A stretch of DNA of 64,000 nt from contig VICG01000014.1 of assembly GCA_008692225.1 (NCBI GenBank), positions 930,001 through 994,000 on the forward strand, read 5' to 3'. Source of the DNA: Monilinia fructicola (lineage: Eukaryota; Ascomycota; Leotiomycetes; Helotiales; Sclerotiniaceae). The notes below the pieces were generated by a model. That model worked only from the letters and a program-made list of their open reading frames with translations. It searched no databases and had not been told where the DNA came from. The first letter of the stretch is position 1. Each line of letters begins with the position of its first letter. Made by a program: the position numbers and the translations under genes. Positions 13,997 through 23,589 of this stretch are shown here, piece after piece.

Positions 13997-14808
13997 TCAA
14001 AGCACAGCTCTCCTCAACATCTCGCTCCGATCCGGATCGTCCACCGTAAGCGCTCTGTACTCCATCTGTGCTTGCATATAGCAACCGTCTTTTCGTTCCT
14101 TCCATATATGCCAAATGCCAGTACACCTCGTACTTGAGCTCGTCGTCGTCATCCAACATCATCTGATTGCCAAAATCCCGGACTATCTCTTCGATCTTGT
14201 TGTCCCGCTGGCCTTATCAGCACCCAGCCCCATGCTCGTTAATTTCGCGACCACTTCGTCGAAATCATCAAGGTCATTAAATTCCGGATTGTCGTCCTCG
14301 ACTCCTGCACGTACTCCGCAATCTTCAAATGATTGAGACAAAGCACTGATCGGCCGTCGTGCACCTGATAGCTGTTGTTAGTAACTTGATCAACAAATCC
14401 ATCGCCCACGCCCAATTCCACGCGGGGCATCTGATCCCGCGGGATGATGTTGGCCAGAAACTCACACCACGAACATAGGCCTCCTCCACCGTACCGATGG
14501 GAAATTCCACCGATTCCATCTCCATCAAACGATCGCAGTAAGAAGCCCTGATCGCCAGTTCTCGCTGCGCCAGGCAATCTACACACCATCGAGGAGTTAG
14601 CAAGAAAATGGTGAATGGATCCAGTGCACCATCTTGATAGCATGAAACTAATTGCTTGTCTCGAATATCCCCACCATCATCGGCATAGCTGTGGCTACAT
14701 GCGCCGTGAAGGTATTGCATGGGATTTTGGAACGTGAGGCGGGCTAGGAACCTGAGCATGAACCCCTGCTTGTCCGGTCTGCGGTGCAATTTCCAAGTCC
14801 ATCTCCAT
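13997..14808 (-). CDS. Conserved-looking hypothetical protein, three exons, three single-base indels
   Basis: Not a family I can name. The first ATG after a TATA box (14991-14999) and a CA/CT-rich leader is at 14808 (MEMDLEIAPQTGQ). Exon 1 runs to 14466 and contains CSHSYADDGGD, CYQDGALDPF and PRWCVDCLAQREL, a CxxC that could bind metal. Intron 14365-14465 has GTGAGT/TCAG; intron 14066-14126 has GTGTAC/CACAG. Exons 2 and 3 encode EFNDLDDFDEVVAKLTSMGL, NKIEEIVRDFGNQMM and YRALTVDDPDRSEMLRRAVL, ending at TGA 13997-13999. The frame is coherent only if one G is removed from the run at 14763-14766, one G added at about 14299-14300 and one G added at 14212-14213. Exon total 650 nt plus the net one base gives 217 codons including the stop. 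Confidence 0.62.
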
Positions 14809-14990
14809 GTTCGCGGGAGTAAACGTCGTGAGTTTGGTTTTTCTGCTGCTTTGTCGAGTATTGTGTGTATGATTCGTTGCGAGATTGAATAAATTTGCGC
14901 GTGCAAGGATGAGTGAATTATTTGCGTGCTTGTGGTGGTGGATGTAAAGAGTTGAAAGATCGAGTGGTGACCTGGGGGGGCCTCGCTACG

Positions 14991-14999
14991 TTTATATAT
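14991..14999 (-). promoter_or_regulatory. TATA box of the 13997-14808 gene
   Basis: TATATAAAC on the minus strand lies about 185 bases before the first ATG and just upstream of a CA-rich leader without ATG. It argues against starting translation further upstream near 15005. Confidence 0.45.
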
Positions 15000-16061
15000 C
15001 TCCATAAGCGACTGTACCCAACGACGGGTGCGATGACGCGCAGGTGATTCACATCCATCTCGGCCCGTGGCCTGATTTGATCGAGGGCGAGTGCCTAATT
15101 GACGCTAGACACGTGGCCATGCTCCATTTTCGAGTATTTCAGACGAGAGCTTGTCAAAGGTTTCGGCGCCTCCTTTGTATGTTTTTAGCAAGGCCTCAAA
15201 GTGAATCTGGTGTATCTTGACGTCATTTGCCTATTTTATTACATTCATTCGCTTCTTGGACGGCTGGCTGGCTAGCTTTGGACCAGTGAGGATTTGGCCG
15301 TGGTGAACAGGTTTGTTTACTATACTGGGACGTCTGGAGTTGGTGTACGAAATCTATGCATGTTCAAGCTCGTCTCTTTAAGGGGAAGATGTAGTCTGTC
15401 TACACGGGAACACACTTCAAATCAAGAATGGTCATAACCAAGCACTTCTTGCAGTGCAGATGGTCATGGTAGGCATCGACGGCTTGAATGGGGTAATCGA
15501 CTTGTCTTTTGAATATCGCCGTCTTCGAGGTTGATTGATTGTGCTGAAAGGTGGAGATGGGATGTGCATCGTGAACCTAGTGATGAGGGGGGAAGGCTGT
15601 TCCACCAAAACTACAAAAACAACACTCCAAGCTCTCGGCCTTGGTAATCCGCATACTGCTCGGAGGGTTACGGGTAGAAAATAATGCGATTCTATTAGGC
15701 CGTGCGTTTAATATATACAATTATCAACGGCGATTTGTGTTTTTGTTGGACTCTACTGTACTTGTGAGCGGGCAAAGTGAGCTGAGCTGCGAGCTCAACC
15801 GCAGCTGTGAAGGCACAATTTTCTTTGTCACGCCTGGGAATCCTCTGGAGCGGGCCTCGCATCATCCAGCAAGGTGATCAATCTCCATCCTAGTGTTGCG
15901 TGCAGTTATGTGAACGGTTGGCTTTCCATGCTCTCGACTTGATTGATCGGCATGCAGATGTGCATTGAGACTTTGAACTGAAATGCCATGAGCTCGCTCT
16001 CTTCTTTGAAGGTGGCATCATCTGACACACCTCCCCCCTCCATGCCACGCGACCAACATCC

Positions 16062-16099
16062 TCCATCATCACCATCATCATCATCATCATCATCATCAA
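16062..16099. repeat. ATC trinucleotide microsatellite
   Basis: CATCATC tandem repeat directly after the recognisable part of the nucleoside-monophosphate kinase remnant. Confidence 0.85.
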
Positions 16100-16111
16100 G
16101 GTCTCGCAATC

Positions 16112-16348
16112 CCATATGAACCTCCACCGCACCTGCCCTCGGCCATGTTCGCCCGGATGACGGTTGCCCATTGGCTGTCGCGCTTCTCGAGCTCGGCGCA
16201 CAGGATGTCCCGGTGCTGGTGTGATGGATGGGGTGGGACGGCGATGCTGATTCTGACGCTGTGTCTCTTGCACGAGCAGCGCACACTGCGTTCCCTTGCC
16301 GACGCCCGGGGGTCCGAGGACAAACATGATTTGGGGTCGGGGACACAT
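16112..16348 (-). pseudogene. Nucleoside-monophosphate kinase remnant (UMP-CMP/adenylate kinase-like)
   Basis: ATG at 16348 opens MCPRPQIMFVLGPPGVGKGTQC, which carries the GxPGxGKGTQ P-loop typical of UMP-CMP and adenylate kinases. The expected next segment (GDLLRAE..GSQYG..I..EG) is visible in a second frame as RDILCAELEKRDSQWATVIR and NMAEGR. The following VPxEV segment appears as AVEVHMGLRDL in a third frame. Restoring one G and one C in the GGCAGGTGCGGTGG stretch (about 16124-16138) would give GRVPVEVHMGL. The segment between P-loop and RDIL is too long and unlike the family. After a GAT repeat no LID or C-terminal part (DGFPR motif) is found, so the gene is truncated. It would phosphorylate nucleoside monophosphates if intact; as it stands it looks dead or badly assembled. 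Confidence 0.6.
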
Positions 16349-18239
16349 GGTGGGGGTGAGTGTTTGGTGGTGGTGGTGGTGGTAGTGACGATGCGAATGG
16401 GGTTTTGCGTTGGTGTTTAGCGGATCTTTGGGGTGGGTTTGGGGTTCATGGTGTTGTTGTGTTGTGTTGTGTGGAGAGAGGGGCCTTATCCTAACGTGAG
16501 GGAGGTGATGAAGGTCCCTGCTGCTCTTTTATGTCTTCACGCGCGTTCATGGAAGGGCGATCCTTATCTTCCTCTTCCTCTTCCTGCCCCCTGCGCGGCC
16601 CGACAACAGCGCAATAAATCACATCCCAAGATTTTCTTTCGGTGGGGTAGACGCCGGAATCGCCCTTCTCGGGATCGACCGGACGACAGTTCGCTCAGGT
16701 GAAGAGAAAGTTGGTGAATTGCCCATCGCCTCCCCCGCCAGCGACGTCATCGCTGTGCCAAAACCCCAATAAGCGAAAGGGGCCGGCCACGCTGCTTGCC
16801 AAAATCTCCTCGCATCCTGTCAATCCCTTCCTTCCCCCATCCCTCTCCCTTCACTTCCATTGCCCGGGAAAGATACAGGGAAAATCCGAAAGGCGGAAAC
16901 CGAGCCGCTCACCCTCCCTGCGGAGGCTGCGACGGTAAACCCCCGAGGGAGGGGTTTGTTACTACGTCCCGGCATGTCGCTCCTACCGCTACGCTACGGG
17001 GTGTCCGGTTTACTCCACCACTTGCGCGTTTGGTGCGTTTGTCGATGGGAGAGCCGGGGGTATTGGGGGTTAATAGGGATGAATCCATGGATGTGCATGT
17101 GGTTTTCTGGGAAAGGGGGAAATTGGCGCTTGGGAAGATTACCGGATGCTACCGAGGTACTCAAGGTTATACCTTGGAGGTTAGTTTAGTTTAGCTTAAC
17201 GTCTTGAGGTTCCCCCCCCCCCTCTCTCTTTGACCGAGGGAATGATACATGTTTTGACGTGGTGTGCGTATATTTATTTTCCCTCGACGGATCGTGAGAT
17301 CTACCCTGTACGTTCATCCTTATGCGGCGCACGTGAAAAATCCAACACGGAGCGAGGGATGACGCGCGCTCGCTCTCCTGGGCTCACAGTGCGCACGCGA
17401 TGATATGATGGAAGCACGCGCTTCTTTTCCCCCCGCATGTCGGATCCGCGGGGAGGTCTCGCACGACTCCCGCTTCTTTGTTCGCCTATGGATAGCTCTT
17501 TCACCGCACGAACAAAGAAAGATGCCGTCGCTCAAAGGAATCCGGTCAATGCCACTGTCTGCTGTGTTTTGCTCGTAGGGTATGGTGCCGTTCTGAGGGC
17601 TTTGTTGGGAGGGATGGTGCGCCAAATTGTTCGATGCGAGCGAGATGATGCATTATATGACTCGTGCGGCGTACGTGAACATTGCATACCTAGCGAGATA
17701 CGAGATTCGGCGTGGATCAATAGATGCGCGGGGTGCTTTCACCCTTTGCTAAGGTGGGTACCATTACCATGTCTGACAACGGTTTTGTTGGGGGAATAGC
17801 TTGCTATGTGTATCATCATACGTTTTCAACCGGTTTATCTTTTACCATCATTCACAAGAATCATTCACAAGGATAATGTATGCAACATGGGTTTACTGGT
17901 TACTGGCAAAATTCTATACTTCAATGGTAAGAAAAAGAAGGTGGGGATAGGGAAACTGACTTCGCTTCCAGCCCTATTCGAAATCACCCGGAAGCCTGTA
18001 TGGTTGTAAAAGACTGAACTGAATGCATTTGTATTATTAGATTATATTGAGGGTGTTAGGAGTAGGCCGGGTGCCAAAGCAAACAGGTAGTACCGCAAGT
18101 ATCAAAGACAAAAGACAAAAAGACACTTATCTAAACGCAAATGTATCGAACCCCAACCTCAAGGAAAAGAAGCAAGAGCAAAAGAAATCAAGTCCATACG
18201 GTCCAACCGCATGACTCTTCTTCTCTCCCTTGTCCCCGT
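16349..18239. other. Intergenic, about 1.9 kb
   Basis: No gene found. The sequence is GC-rich with many G and C runs, including a C tract at about 17211-17222, and short frames on both strands without motifs. Confidence 0.5.
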
Positions 18240-18938
18240 TTAATCCCCAAGATTGGTCTCAATCTCATCTTCAAAGCCTGAATACTCCTCCCTCAACAGC
18301 CTCCTCCTCTCTTCGTGCCTCTTCATGCTCGCCTCCATTTGCATCTCAAATATCGCATCCATCTCTTCTTCTTCCATTTTCAGTTCCTTTCTTCTCTCAT
18401 GAACACCCTGGCTGGCTCTTCTCTCCCGAGTGATCCTCTTGGTCTCCTTTTCCCTCTCATCTTCCCTGTTTTTGACGGCAGCATGTTTTCTCGCCAATTC
18501 TTCTGCGCCTTTTTCTTCTTGTTGCTCTAATGTTCCTTTCAACCTTCCCTCTGCGATGGTGTTTTTCGTCAACGGTCTTCGAATCTCATCCATGCCCACG
18601 TGCGTAAATGAGGATGCGCTTCCGGACTTTTCCTGACTCTGACAGCCAGGACATAAGTAGTCAAGATCCTTGATGCCTTCTGGACTCGAGGTATCGAAGC
18701 AGCCGCTTTCTGACATTGTTTTTGATTGCCCACGTGCACCGGTGGGAGATACTTCGGCCGCCCAAATGTCCACAGGCATATCTCGCATTGGTGCTTTGGC
18801 ACATGTTAGTCTGGCATGAAGAGGGGAGGGGAGGGGAGGGGATGGGGGGGGGGGAGGGGAGACGACATCTTCACGAGTTTGTTTATATATGAACGCCAGA
18901 AACTTTTCGTATTGTTCAGTACTTGAACTGGTAAACAT
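18240..18938 (-). CDS. Hypothetical protein: Cys-rich module followed by a charged coiled coil
   Basis: An open frame of 232 aa starts MFTSSSTEQYEKFLAFIYKQ and ends at TAA 18240-18242. After a proline run from a C-rich tract comes a Cys-containing region ending LDYLCPGCQSQ, then a Lys/Glu/Arg-rich coiled coil (residues about 130-220). Between TCAK and KDLDYLCPGC an alternative frame reads NARYACGHLG, HRCTWAIKNN and RKRLLRYLES, which looks like a C..CGH..C metal-binding module and is better coding sequence than the annotated frame. A missing T near 18787 and a missing AG near 18690 would join these, together three bases, so the long frame stays open either way. No function can be assigned. Confidence 0.6.
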   Translation of the reverse strand: MFTSSSTEQYEKFLAFIYKQTREDVVSPPPPPSPPLPSPLHARLTCAKAPMRDMPVDIWAAEVSPTGARGQSKTMSESGCFDTSSPEGIKDLDYLCPGCQSQEKSGSASSFTHVGMDEIRRPLTKNTIAEGRLKGTLEQQEEKGAEELARKHAAVKNREDEREKETKRITRERRASQGVHERRKELKMEEEEMDAIFEMQMEASMKRHEERRRLLREEYSGFEDEIETNLGD

Positions 18939-19713
18939 CTTTAAGAGTTCAGTAGGATATTATGCTCCCTTCCTGCCAAGTGCTTTGGAACAATGGACAA
19001 TCAACAAGGGGAACAAAGGTCTGGTAGCTATCAAGTTATACTAAGCCAAGAGCTATAGCCCCACAAGAAGCTCCTGATCCAAAAAGGACAATTAACAAAG
19101 GGAACAAAAGTTTAGTAGCTATCAAAGAGCGACAGCTTTATAAGAAGCTCCTTCAACTGATCCAAATAGGATGAAACAGAGAGTGAAAAAAGCTTTGTAT
19201 TTTATTGTTGATTTTTGATATCATGAATAAGAGGGTCTTGATCGAATTCGTGATTTGAGTCAAGACCGTTTGCTAGTATATATCTCACAGGTCGTTGTTT
19301 AGAGGCTGTGATATTCGAAGATCTAGCGATAAAAGAGAGTGCAGGTGAGATTAAAGGTTTAAGTTTGCATCATGATCGATGCATACCTACTACCTAAGGA
19401 TAAACCCTATGTTTGAGGCATGGAATTAGTAAAATCGCCGACTACGAACAGATTGAATGGGTGATTGTTGTAGTATATGAATTGATCAGACAATGTTGAG
19501 AAGATTTTTTTATTGCGGTTTTTGTAGTCATTGCATGTTCGAAGCCACCAGGAATTGGCCTGATGGAAGAATATGCTTTTATGGCCCCGCGGTGTCATCA
19601 CGAAAAACAGGAGTTGGAATGCAACAATCAGAAAAATTGTCACACATACCTTATGATTGGGAATCATCCCGTTGCCACTGCAATGCGACGTTATCGAAAG
19701 ATCTCAGATTTCA
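18939..19713. other. Intergenic, about 0.8 kb
   Basis: Spacer between two minus-strand genes. Two imperfect copies of a roughly 60-base AGGAACAAAGGTCTGGTAGC-like segment occur at about 19000-19060 and 19083-19150; no gene. Confidence 0.45.
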
Positions 19714-20643
19714 TCATCTCTCTGGTCTGAATCTTCCCCTTTTCTCTCTCATGCCTTCCACCCTCTTTCTGTCTTCTTCAAACCTCTTAACGAGCTCACC
19801 CACCTCCTTCTTTCTCTTCTCACGTCCCTGCCACCTATAGAATCCCGCGTCCTCCAACTCCTTCCTCCTTCTCTCTTCCTTCTCAGCCATCTCTCTCCTC
19901 TTTTCTTCTGCCGCCTCACTCCTTGCTGGACCCGTCCTTCCGCCCCTTACTACTGTCACGAATCCATCCTCATCCGGCACATTCCTCAATCTCTTTCTTT
20001 CCCTTTCTCTCTCTTCCTCTTTACTGTTAAAGTCCATCATGAAAGCCTCTACACTCCTTTGTACCGCCAATTTATCAGGGAATCGCAGTTCCTGTCTCTT
20101 AGCATATCGTGCACTACCCAAAGCGGGCACTTTGCCTTCTGTACCTGCGCCCCAAATAGGATACTTTGATTCTTTCCCTGATTTGCAAGTTTTTCGTATA
20201 GCTTTAAGCGCCGATTCCACACTCTTCTCATCCACTAGCAACACCACAGCTGTTCTTCCATTAACGCGCAATTGTCTATCCCATCCTTGGGGTAAATTTG
20301 TATCAATTTCGATTTCACTCCCTCTCTTCCTTTTTTTGCTCTGGGAGATTGTTTCAATTTGTTTCTGCGCAATAACATCGTCCCTTTCTCCATCGAATCG
20401 GACATCTTCAACTCGTCCTACACCTATTAATGATGCGAATACGTTTCGAATATGAACATCTGTAGAATCAATAGGTAGGTTTGTTACGAAGAGACTCCGC
20501 GAATCATTTTCGGTCGGGATCTTTGGAGCATGTTGTCGTAGATATATGTGATATGTTGAGGTGACTGGATATGCGGGTGTAGAGGGAATTGCGATGGGAA
20601 GCACAGCATAGTTGTCCCCAATTGTTGTTGGTATATTCGACAT
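19714..20643 (-). CDS. RRP7: Ribosomal RNA-processing protein 7 (Rrp7)
   Basis: Rrp7 is a nucleolar protein of the UTP-C/CURI module required for early 18S rRNA processing. This is a single-exon frame of 309 aa. Residues about 45-170 form an RRM-like domain (SLFVTNLPIDSTDVHIRNVF; later TAVVLLVDEKSVESALKAI). The long charged C-terminus has the diagnostic Rrp7 tail: DEDGFVTVVRGGR, then FYRWQGREKRKKEVGELVKR, then a final KRGRFRPER. Length is typical for fungal homologues. The ATG at 20643 gives a natural N-terminus (MSNIPTTIGDNYAVLPIAIP). A MITE sits 187 bases upstream, in the presumed promoter, and DMC1 lies upstream on the same strand. No defects seen. Confidence 0.94.
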   Translation of the reverse strand: MSNIPTTIGDNYAVLPIAIPSTPAYPVTSTYHIYLRQHAPKIPTENDSRSLFVTNLPIDSTDVHIRNVFASLIGVGRVEDVRFDGERDDVIAQKQIETISQSKKRKRGSEIEIDTNLPQGWDRQLRVNGRTAVVLLVDEKSVESALKAIRKTCKSGKESKYPIWGAGTEGKVPALGSARYAKRQELRFPDKLAVQRSVEAFMMDFNSKEEERERERKRLRNVPDEDGFVTVVRGGRTGPARSEAAEEKRREMAEKEERRRKELEDAGFYRWQGREKRKKEVGELVKRFEEDRKRVEGMREKRGRFRPER

Positions 20644-20827
20644 AATTAAATATGTATCCGTATGATGCGTGCGTGAGTGATAAAATTCTGGGGTTTGTTT
20701 GTGAATTGTATCAAAGTTGGTTGTTCACCATTGAGGCTTCCAGGTTGTCTTTGGGAACTTTTTTTGAAGCAAAAATAATTAGCAGGGATCGGTATCTAAT
20801 CAAATGACGCTAAGCTAAGCCTGAAGT

Positions 20828-21064
20828 TACTCTCCCCCCCCCGGAATAAATGTTAAAGTATGGGTCGGCCCATATAAATCTAGCAAATAGTTTTTTATCA
20901 TTGGACCTCGATTTTGCCATAGCTCAAGGATAAAAATTTGCTAAATTCCACCCTGATTCAACTAAAAGATCAAAATCTGGCTTGTGCAAAGGATTATAAC
21001 CAATCAGATGAAGCAAACTGGGGAGGATCCATCAATTAACATTTATTCCGGGGGGGGGAGAGTA
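20828..21064. mobile_element. MITE with TA target duplication and about 28-bp terminal inverted repeats
   Basis: A 233-bp element at 20830-21062 is flanked on both sides by TA. The left end reads CTCTC, nine C, GGAATAAATGTTAA and the right end is its exact reverse complement. It has no coding capacity. TA duplication with short inverted repeats is the signature of non-autonomous Tc1/mariner-type elements. It lies between the 3' end of DMC1 (245 bases away) and the start of RRP7 (187 bases away). Confidence 0.88.
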
Positions 21065-21309
21065 CAGTACGGGATAACCTTACATCCATGACCTAAATGG
21101 CCGAAGCAAACGCTAGCACCTTTTCGTCCTTCCTCGATATGCAATTAAAGCTACCTACTTTAGTGTATGCTAGTGTTTATCCATTTAATCCCTTCTACAA
21201 TATGCCGCCCACCCAAAGCAATGACAATGATCGATAATTCAAGGCCGTAAGTAGGTATACATGTAGTATTTGTATGTCTGACGTCGACACCGAGAACGAA
21301 TAAATAGCA

Positions 21310-22858
21310 TTAGGCCTTTTCGGGATCATTGATACCGCCAGTGGTGATGATATATGTTGCTTCACGTTCCGGGCAGTCTGGTTTCCACTGTTAGTACAAA
21401 CGACTAAGAAGAAATCAGAAATGACCTACCAGGAGAATCTACAACTTTAGCAACACGTTCTTCTCCGCGACCTTTTCGAAGAAGGACTCTAGTGGTCGAT
21501 GCATGTGCAAGAATGTGTCCTCCAGCAGGCTTACGTCCGTCAGCTCCAGCAAAAAGGGCGCTGGCACCTGGATCCGACATGACTTGATTGGTCTGGAAAG
21601 TTTCAGTGTAGACTCTGTGTACAGAAAGAGGAACATACCATGAAGACAACAAGATTGAACTCTTCCGCCATTTGTGTTGCTCTACGAAGGAAGGCATTAA
21701 GAGCACTCTGTCGTTCGGATAGTTCACCACGGCCGATGAAGTCGCTGCGATAAAGGGCCATAATGCTATCAATGATGAGAAGACGATATTCATCGGTGGC
21801 GAAGTTTTGGGCAAGACCCTCGAGCATCTCCTGCTGCATCTAATCAAGATCAGTAACCTGTATGAGCCGAGTTCAAACAGTCATAAAGCATACCTCAGTG
21901 TTCTGGGCGCGAGCATAGACGATATTCTCGAGAGCTTGATCGGGATCGACTCCAAATCGCTCTGCAATTTCCGCAATTCTTTCTGGACGAAATGTACCTT
22001 CAGTATCTGCATAATGATGTTAGCAGATATTTGCTACCAGTCTCAGATTTGTCAGTTTCTTGCCTATGTATGCCACCTTACCCTCTGCCCCGCCCATATC
22101 CTTGGGGAGTTGAGCAATAACCGCCAGCGTATGTGCCAATTGAGTCTTGCCACATCCCGCAAGCTGTTAGCGAAGCCAAACTCTAAAAGTCTCGGTCAAC
22201 TTACTGAATTCTCCATATACCTCACTGATGCTCATAGTTTGAAAGCCACTGCACAAAAGTCAGCCTGAAATATGCAAATCGCATGTAGATCAACTCACCC
22301 GTTCAAACAAGCATCCAGCTGCTTGCTACCGGTGGAAATTCTGATACACTTCTTTCGAAAGTGACCATGCTCAGCCGCAGTGACGAACTGTCCACCAGTA
22401 TTTGGACCCTGCCCTGACTTAGTAATTGGAGCAGTAATACTTCAGAATCGGCACTTACGGCTACTTTCTTTGCAGCTTCCTTAACTTTCTCGACCTTGAT
22501 GTCGGAGAAACCCTTGATTCTGACCAATTTCCGGTTGGTTGTGCCAATCAGAGAGTCTGAATTGAGGTTAGCTATCAGATTTTGTATCATTGGTAGTGAT
22601 GCTCTTACTCCGACGGTATGAATACCGTTGGATCTCAACTTTATAATATCTGCGGCCGAGATACCTAATATGGTTAGTGCTCTAAATTCCAGACAAGCAA
22701 AGAGCGATTTGGAGATTTACCATGTGCCTGAATCTCCTCGATATCAATAATAGAAGTCTGAAAGACAAGCGTCAGTGAAGCATCTCTGTTGTAAGGATTC
22801 GAATAAAGCTTACATCCTGCTCATTCGCATCACCACAGATTGAAGCTGCGACGGCCAT
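21310..22858 (-). CDS. DMC1: Meiotic recombinase Dmc1 (RecA/Rad51 family), eleven exons, splice-site defects
   Basis: Dmc1 is the meiosis-specific strand-exchange ATPase that pairs homologous chromosomes. Exons from 22858: 22814-22858, 22721-22757, about 22609-22664, 22459-22556, 22299-22408, 22205-22248, 22064-22156, 21894-22006, 21639-21839, 21430-21592, 21310-21377. Visible parts are the HhH region ([25 protein letters not shown]), Walker A split as [29 protein letters not shown], Walker [34 protein letters not shown] and a Dmc1-type end [19 protein letters not shown]. The end separates it from Rad51. Two junctions fail: exon 3 carries two surplus bases (GA before GTAAGA near 22606-22610), and the acceptor before the Walker A half-exon reads GG, not AG, at 22157-22158. 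Intron 22007-22063 is GC-AG. Corrected, it would be 341 aa. Confidence 0.9.
22007..22063 (-). other. GC-AG intron in DMC1
   Basis: The intron begins GCAAGA and ends TATGCAG with a CTAAC branch site. Splicing joins AYIG to ATACTGAAGG, giving the conserved [18 protein letters not shown] is a known minor class and the rest of the donor matches consensus. Confidence 0.85.
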
Positions 22859-23464
22859 AATGACAATATTCTGGCGTTTGTGGCTAGTAAGAAGCACTGC
22901 TTGACAACGGTATCTTGTCCTTAAAACTCACAGCCAATATTGGAGCTTGAGACGAGTGAAGGATAATTCAATCAAGGGTTACGCATGCGAGGAAAGTGAA
23001 GGTCACAGTGAAGCTAGGTACAAAAACTTCAGCAACCACACTTCGGGTCATCTTCAAATATCTTTTCCCGTTCCATCATTCTCGAAAAGGAAGAACTCAC
23101 TATCTTGAAGAAAAAACGAATCACAAACCGATATGGGATCTAAGATGTAAGAGATGATAACAATCTGTATCTCCAGATTAGAACATTGGAATATTGGCAA
23201 GAGACGAAAGTAAGTTGGGGGGTACCGGAAAGTTTCGTTGATCAGACAAGTATTACGAGATGAGAAACTTGAGATGAAGACCGAATGCTATGATGAAGAA
23301 TGAAAACTATTTTGAATTTTGGAAATGACAAGTTGAAGATGAAGTTGAAAGTGAAGACGAAGTTCCAGGCAGGAGGAAAATGGCGCTAGGCTTAATCAAG
23401 CATCCAGCGCAAATAACTCCAAACCCCAAAAGCCAATATATCCTCACAAAAGAGGCACCTGACT
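22859..23464. other. DMC1 promoter side, intergenic
   Basis: About 600 bases of AT-leaning DNA between DMC1 and the 5S gene, with several GATGAAGA-rich stretches (23240-23370). No gene seen. Confidence 0.5.
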
Positions 23465-23583
23465 ACATACGACCATAGACTGAAGAGAATTGGGCATCCC
23501 GTCCGCTCTGCCATACACAAGCTTCAGATCGGTGGATTAGTAGTTGGGTGGGTGACCACCAGCGAATCCCCACTGTTGTATGT
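23465..23583 (+). rRNA. 5S ribosomal RNA
   Basis: About 119 nt starting ACATACGACCATAGACTGAA with the conserved CATCCCGTCCGCTCTGCCATAC, AGTAGTTGGGTGGGTGACCA and CCAGCGAATCCC blocks and the closing TGTTGTATGT that pairs with the 5' end. It stands alone, as usual for dispersed 5S genes in filamentous ascomycetes. Loop I/II bases differ somewhat from the commonest fungal 5S, which is normal for dispersed variants. Confidence 0.94.
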
Positions 23584-23589
23584 TTTTTT
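23583..23589 (+). terminator. RNA polymerase III terminator of 5S rRNA
   Basis: Run of seven T directly at the 3' end of the 5S gene. Confidence 0.85.

Larger units (their letters stand above)
14809..16111. other. Intergenic, about 1.3 kb
   Basis: Nothing recognisable. It contains a TATA-type promoter at its left end and, at the right end, the ATC trinucleotide tract at 16062-16099 that interrupts the kinase remnant. Confidence 0.5.

Noticed and set aside
14808..15005. Longer N-terminus for the 14-kb gene starting at 15005
   Set aside because: It would start upstream of the TATA box, and the segment reads as untranslated leader.
21310..22858. Rad51 rather than Dmc1
   Set aside because: The [22 protein letters not shown] and [16 protein letters not shown] segments match the Dmc1 pattern, not the Rad51 ending.
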